From Actinidia chinensis (Eukaryota; Streptophyta; Magnoliopsida; Ericales; Actinidiaceae): a stretch of DNA of 10,000 nt. The position numbers were made by a program, and so were the translations under genes. Positions 6,433 to 10,000 of this stretch are shown piece by piece. The stretch is taken from positions 20,006,305 through 20,016,304 of the forward strand of contig CM018913.1 in the NCBI GenBank assembly GCA_009663005.1, in the 5' to 3' direction. How positions within the stretch are numbered: the first letter of the stretch is position 1; each line of letters starts with the position of its first letter. The notes under the pieces are model-generated. The model ran no database searches. It worked only from the letters and a program-made list of their open reading frames with translations, and was not told the origin of the DNA.

Positions 6433-7480
6433 TGCCAAGCATTAATGGGGAGACGTGAGACGGCTGATGAGAGCAGAGTTAGGGGAAGGCCATATTCACG
6501 AGAGGTTGGATAGGGTGAGAAGAGGGAACACAATGGGCGACAGCCACCACTTGCTCCAAAATACCATAAGCAGGGGTAGATTGCACCAAAGGAATGGAAG
6601 ATTTGACTGGTTTGAAGGGGACGGTTGTAGAGGAGGAGATTGATAGGATGTCAGTGGGCAGCCATTAGGAGATATGGCAGGATAGAGGAGCTAGAAGGGA
6701 CCGGGTGGATCAAAATAACTAGGATTATCACGATGAACATTCCTGCTTTTCAAGGAAGGTGATACCGAAGCATACCTCAAGTGGGAAAGAAGATGGAGTT
6801 GATTTTTGATGGTCACAAATTACTCACGAATTAAGAAGGTAAAGCTTGCCGCAATCGAATTTACTGATTATGCTATTGTGTGGTGGGATCAGTTTTGCAA
6901 TCAATAGGAGGAGAATGGAGAACGTCCTATTGAAACTTGAGGAGGAGATGAAGAGAGCATGAGTGACGATTTGTACCAAGTTCACTACTACCAGGAAACA
7001 TATACTAAGCTGCAATGCCTCTATAAAGGTAATCGGAGCGTTGATGAGTATTATAAAGAGATGGAGATGGATATGATTAGAAGCCCAATGTGGAGGAGGA
7101 GTCGAGAGGCGACAATGGCTGATTGTTGAACGAGCGTTTGAACAGAGAGAGTGCTAACACGATCGGATATACCATTATGTTGGAATTGAAAGATTTGGTG
7201 CATATGGCGAATCAGTGGAAAGGTAACTCAAAAAGGGTGGGATACACGGCCAAAAAACCAGTCACACACACTTATCATCACCTGTAGGATCGAATTACCC
7301 AAAGACAAAAGGAAAGCTCTTCCACTTCTAAGGCCAAATCCGAGCACAAAAAATGCAACCACCAACACCGCTCTCAGACAACTGCCTATACCTCGATCAT
7401 TCCTAGTGAGATTTAATGTTCAAATGTTGGGAAGAGGAACATAGATAGCCAATGTCCCAAATAAGCGAGTTATGGTGTCG
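6433..7480 (+). pseudogene. Gypsy gag (capsid and zinc knuckle), degraded
   Basis: Gag packages the element RNA in cytoplasmic particles. An acidic/arginine-rich N-terminal region can be read from about 6433 (ATG within aatgccaagc) to 6720, including Glu-Ile-Asp-Arg-Met-Ser-Val. Capsid pieces follow in shifting frames: Ile-Pro-Ala-Phe-Gln-Gly (about 6738), Glu-Ala-Tyr-Leu-Lys-Trp-Glu (about 6767), and an unbroken stretch ending Ile-Glu-Phe-Thr-Asp-Tyr-Ala-Ile-Val-Trp-Trp-Asp-Gln (about 6840-6894), which is the plant gypsy gag signature. Next come Asn-Gly-Glu-Arg-Pro-Ile-Glu-Thr (about 6914), Ser-Val-Asp-Glu-Tyr-Tyr-Lys-Glu-Met-Glu (about 7039) and Arg-Glu-Ala-Thr-Met-Ala (about 7105). A CCHC zinc knuckle is still discernible at about 7417-7460 (Phe-Lys-Cys, His, Cys-Pro in different frames). 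Stops and indels are scattered throughout. Confidence 0.85.
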
Positions 7481-8193
7481 GGAGAATGGTGAATTTGAAT
7501 CCGGAGGATGAACTTGATTGTGATGAGATTGCCACCTTTGAGGATACCTTTATGGTGGAGATGAGGATTTACGGGGCAGATCCTGGCGAGATCTTTGGTT
7601 AGTCTCGCTACTAGCTTAAGCTTTGCAAGTTAAGAGGAAGAAAAAGTACATCGGGATAGCTCTGTCACACTCGTTCACGTGAAAGACAAGGTTAATGTAG
7701 TGTTACTGTGATTGTTGTAGCTGCCACTATGTCGCTCGTACTTCCATGGTTGAAAATAGGGCTTACGACACTTAAGCCAACCCTCGCCCCAATAATTGCA
7801 ATGCTAAATGATTTTGTGTGAGTGAGTGGTTACAAAGCAAGTTGTTTGTACCATTTCGAATTGGTAAATATTAAGACGAGGTGTTGTGGCGATGTGGTAT
7901 CAATGCAAGCCTGGGCATCTTCTCCTAGGAAAGACCGTGATAATTGATCGGGCTTGTACAGCATGATGATTTTTACCAATAAAATCCTTCGTTCATGTTT
8001 CAATCAAGAACCATCACTCTAGTTCCGATGACACCAAAACAGGTTATTAGGATCACGTGAGGTTACAAAATTGAGTGATAAAAGATGTTGAGAGAAAGAA
8101 AAGATGAGAGTGAAAGACTATGACGTTTAGAAAGAAAACAAAAAATCTTCTATGCAAAATAAGTGAGGTTAAGAGAGCATTAATTTCCAAGAA
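7481..8193 (+). pseudogene. Gypsy aspartic protease region, degraded
   Basis: This stretch links gag to reverse transcriptase and should encode the retroviral-type aspartic protease that cuts the polyprotein. Asp/Glu-rich Leu-Asn-Pro-Glu-Asp-Glu-Leu (about 7498) comes first. The active site appears at about 7710-7730 as Asp-Cys-Cys-Ser-Cys, where Asp-Gly-Gly-Ser-Cys is usual, so both glycines are replaced while the Asp codon (7710-7712) remains. Later pieces are Val-Pro-Phe-Arg-Ile-Gly-Lys-Tyr (about 7850), Arg-Thr-Ile-Thr-Leu-Val-Pro-Met-Thr-Pro-Lys-Gln-Val (about 8008-8045) and Lys-Asn-Leu-Leu-Cys-Lys-Ile-Ser-Glu-Val-Lys (about 8141-8175). Many stops intervene. Confidence 0.75.
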
Positions 8194-8219
8194 GGGGGGG
8201 GGGGGGGGGGGGGGGGGGG
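8194..8219. repeat. 26-base G homopolymer
   Basis: An uninterrupted run of 26 G lies inside the protease-RT linker. The reading frame before it (Ala-Leu-Ile-Ser-Lys-Lys) and after it (Ala-Met-Ile-Val) are the same, so the run is added as a glycine string without a net frameshift. It could be real slippage expansion or an assembly error. Confidence 0.9.
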
Positions 8220-9000
8220 CGGCCATGATTGTACGTCATTGTACAGGAAGTTTTTTTTTAACGCAACCACTTGATTCGTCTTTGCCTAGTGTCGTTGTTT
8301 CTCTCTTCTCTCTTGCAGGATTTGAGGATTTGTTTCTTGAGGAGGTATCACTGGTTTTACCACCGATTCGGGGGATTGAACATCAATTGACTTTTTGTTC
8401 CCGGTGCATCAATTCTCGAACCACCCAGCATATAGGAGCAATCCGGAGGAGACGAAAGAACTTCAAGGCAAGTTGAAGATTGAGGGGGAAGGGATACGTG
8501 AGAGATAGTATGAAGCCCGTGTGCAGTTCCGGTGATTCTAGTTCCTAAGAAGGTGGGCATTGGAGGATGTTGTTGTTGATTGCAGAGCCATCAACTACAT
8601 ACCGGTAAAAGTTCGACACCTTATTCCTCCTCGCTTAGATGACAATGTTAGACTGAGCTGCATGATTCTTGTTCTTTTCTAAATTGATCTTAAAAGCAGA
8701 TATCACAAATTAGGATACAAGAAGGTGATCATGGAAGACTGCATTCAAAACTAATAGTGTATGTATGAGTGTTGGTTATGTCTTTTGGGTTACTAATGTA
8801 CCTAGTCTTTCATGTGCTTAATGAATCATGTTTTGCGTGCTTTTATTGGAAATTCGTTGGTGTTTTATTTTGATGACTTCTGATTTATAGAAAAAAGTTT
8901 GCATGACATGTCTACATTTGCAATTGGTTTTGGATGTGCTAGAAAGGCGAATTTATTGCAACCTTAAAAAAAGTGTACCTTCTCAAGCACCGATTAGCTT
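8220..9000 (+). pseudogene. Gypsy reverse transcriptase, degraded
   Basis: The RT would copy element RNA into DNA in the particle. One frame from the G run to about 8390 gives Ser-Leu-Pro-Ser-Val-Val-Val, Phe-Glu-Asp-Leu-Phe and Leu-Pro-Pro-Ile-Arg-Gly-Ile-Glu-His-Gln, the conserved lead-in to gypsy RT. After a frameshift come Val-Pro-Gly-Ala-Ser-Ile (about 8398), Asn-Pro-Glu-Glu-Thr-Lys-Glu-Leu (about 8443) and Ala-Val-Pro-Val-Ile-Leu-Val-Pro-Lys-Lys (8523-8552). The first catalytic Asp is kept in Ile-Asp-Leu-Lys-Ser at 8683-8697, next to a stop (TAA, 8680-8682). The catalytic box Tyr-Phe-Asp-Asp is intact at 8866-8877 but followed at once by stops. The palm-domain Pro-Phe-Gly-Leu-Thr region (about 8783-8805) is frameshifted. 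Confidence 0.88.
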
Positions 9001-9640
9001 TTTTTTCTTCTTAGATTTTGTGTGAGTTCAAAAGGAATCGAGGTTGTGAAAGAGAAGATCAAAGTCATCCAGAATGGCCGACCCCCGCCCACCCCCCCTC
9101 TAGTGTCAATAATGTTAGGAGTTTTCAAGTACTTGGCCACTTCTTAGGGAGGTTTGTAAAGGATTTTTAGCACTATCGCTGCACCACTTACGTTAAATGG
9201 GGTGAATAACAGGAAAGGGCGTTTCAAGCTTATTAAATATAGCTTCTCAGCTCTTTACTTGCTTTAAACCTATTTTTCTAAAATTTTGAAATTGAATGTG
9301 AATGCTTTCTGGTGTGGGTAAGGCCGTTGTTTCTATGCAAGGGGAGAACACTTGCGTACTTTAGCGAGAAGCTAAGCGGGGTTGCACTTATTAACCCCAC
9401 TTATGAATAAGAATTGTATGGCATGGTTCGAGTTTTTGGGGACTTGGCAGACTACTCTATGGCCAAAGGAGTTTTGTGATTCAGACTGTCATGATCCTTG
9501 AACATTTGAAGAGCCAACACAATTGACAAGAGGCATGGCTCATGGGTTTGAGTTCATTGAGACTTTTTTTCCTATGTCTTCGTACAAAACCAGTTAAGGA
9601 AAATGTGATACGGATGCACTTTCACGTCAGGTATGCCTTA
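9001..9640 (+). pseudogene. Gypsy RT connection and RNase H, degraded
   Basis: RNase H removes the RNA strand after copying. Lead-in pieces include Glu-Val-Cys-Lys-Gly-Phe (about 9150-9166). At about 9285 Phe-Glu-Ile-Glu-Cys marks the start of RNase H, but the catalytic Asp position now reads Glu (gaa, about 9301) and is followed by small indels. Then Leu-Ala-Tyr-Phe-Ser-Glu-Lys-Leu-Ser-Gly (about 9352-9381) and Asn-Pro-Thr-Tyr-Glu (about 9393-9407) match the family well before a TAA. Downstream Lys-Arg-His-Gly-Ser-Trp and a final Asp-Ala-Leu-Ser-like remnant (about 9614) are in other frames. A C-rich tract (about 9081-9100) sits in the connection region and may mark an indel. Confidence 0.8.
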
Positions 9641-10000
9641 TCTCTTCTCTTGCTGCTAAATTTTCTTGGTTTTGAGCACATTAAGGGAGCTTTGCAATAT
9701 GATGACCATATTTAGGTGAGATGTACCAGTGCATTGTGAAAATCTGATGAGTTTAAGTTCCTATAAGCATGAGGAATTTCTTATTTAAGAGAATAATTTG
9801 TGTGTGTGCCTATTGTTCAATTGAGAACTTATTAGTTTCGGGAATCACTGGTGGAGAGGGTTAATAATGGGAAACTTTGGAGTCGCTGAAACCCTAGCTA
9901 TTTCTATTCTGGCAAGAGCACTTTTAATTGGCCACAATAATGAAACGGGATGTTGAGGAATTTTGTGGTAGGTGTGTCACTTGTAGGAAGCCTAAATCAG
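9641..10000 (+). pseudogene. Gypsy integrase N-terminal zinc domain, partial
   Basis: Integrase would insert the DNA copy into the genome. After a diverged linker, Met-Gly-Asn-Phe-Gly-Val-Ala-Glu-Thr-Leu-Ala-Ile is readable at about 9867-9902, which is the stretch that normally carries the HHCC histidines (here the first His appears changed to Asn). The window closes with Phe-Cys-Gly-Arg-Cys-Val-Thr-Cys-Arg-Lys-Pro-Lys (about 9960-9996), containing the paired cysteines of the zinc domain. The DDE catalytic core is beyond the right edge. Confidence 0.82.

Larger units (their letters stand above)
5193..10000 (+). mobile_element. Ty3/gypsy LTR retrotransposon, inactive, right end outside the window
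   Basis: The order is LTR, Met-tRNA primer-binding site, long leader, gag, protease, reverse transcriptase, RNase H, integrase zinc domain. Integrase after RT is the gypsy arrangement. Every domain is recognisable but broken by stops and indels. The gag and RT wording together with Met-tRNA priming suggests the chromovirus branch (possibly CRM-like). That is inference, because the chromodomain region lies beyond the right edge. Integrase core, 3' LTR and target-site duplication are also outside. It follows the truncated copia fragment in the same orientation with about 400 bp between. Confidence 0.9.

Noticed and set aside
6824..7015. Minus-strand open frame of 63 residues
   Set aside because: It is the antisense shadow of a clearly recognisable gag capsid stretch on the plus strand.
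8357..8560. Minus-strand open frame of 67 residues
   Set aside because: It is antisense to readable reverse-transcriptase sequence.

Overview
This is a non-genic, transposon-rich stretch of a nuclear plant genome, most likely a flowering plant. It holds remnants of three LTR retrotransposons, two of them on the + strand and one entering from the left on the - strand. The evidence is primer-binding sites complementary to plant initiator-Met tRNA, plant-type LTR promoters, and decayed Ty1/copia and Ty3/gypsy proteins that can be read across many frameshifts and stops. The species cannot be determined from the sequence. I see no intact host gene, tRNA, rRNA, CRISPR array or bacterial feature.

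Layout. (1) Bases 1-527 are the 5' end of a - strand element, probably copia-like: an LTR of about 197 bp (331-527), a perfect Met-tRNA primer-binding site (304-316), and a proline/alanine-rich open frame running off the left edge. (2) Bases 528-2536 are AT-rich unassigned DNA. They contain a possible host-gene 5' end on the - strand (a good donor/acceptor pair, 1328 to 991), two GC-rich blocks that are partly inverted copies of each other (about 1480-1600 and 2105-2190), and a strong foldback (2208-2286). (3) Bases 2537-4785 are a 5'-truncated, dead Ty1/copia element on the + strand: end of integrase, proline-rich linker, reverse transcriptase, RNase H, remnant polypurine tract and a short 3' LTR. 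(4) Bases 4786-5192 hold a small family of hairpin-forming tandem repeats and T/G-rich DNA. (5) From about 5193 to the right edge lies a dead Ty3/gypsy element on the + strand: 5' LTR with TATA box and duplicated GATA-like boxes, primer-binding site, a leader with three repeats of 111-127 bp and a plausible leader intron, then gag, protease, RT, RNase H and the start of integrase.

All coding parts are pseudogenes, so no working pathway operates here. The most interesting structure is non-coding: the conserved hairpins in the 4794-4965 repeats, the repeat array and possible intron in the gypsy leader, a 26-base G run exactly at a protease/RT linker, and the inverted GC-rich blocks that may bound an undescribed non-autonomous element. 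I found no convincing new biological system.
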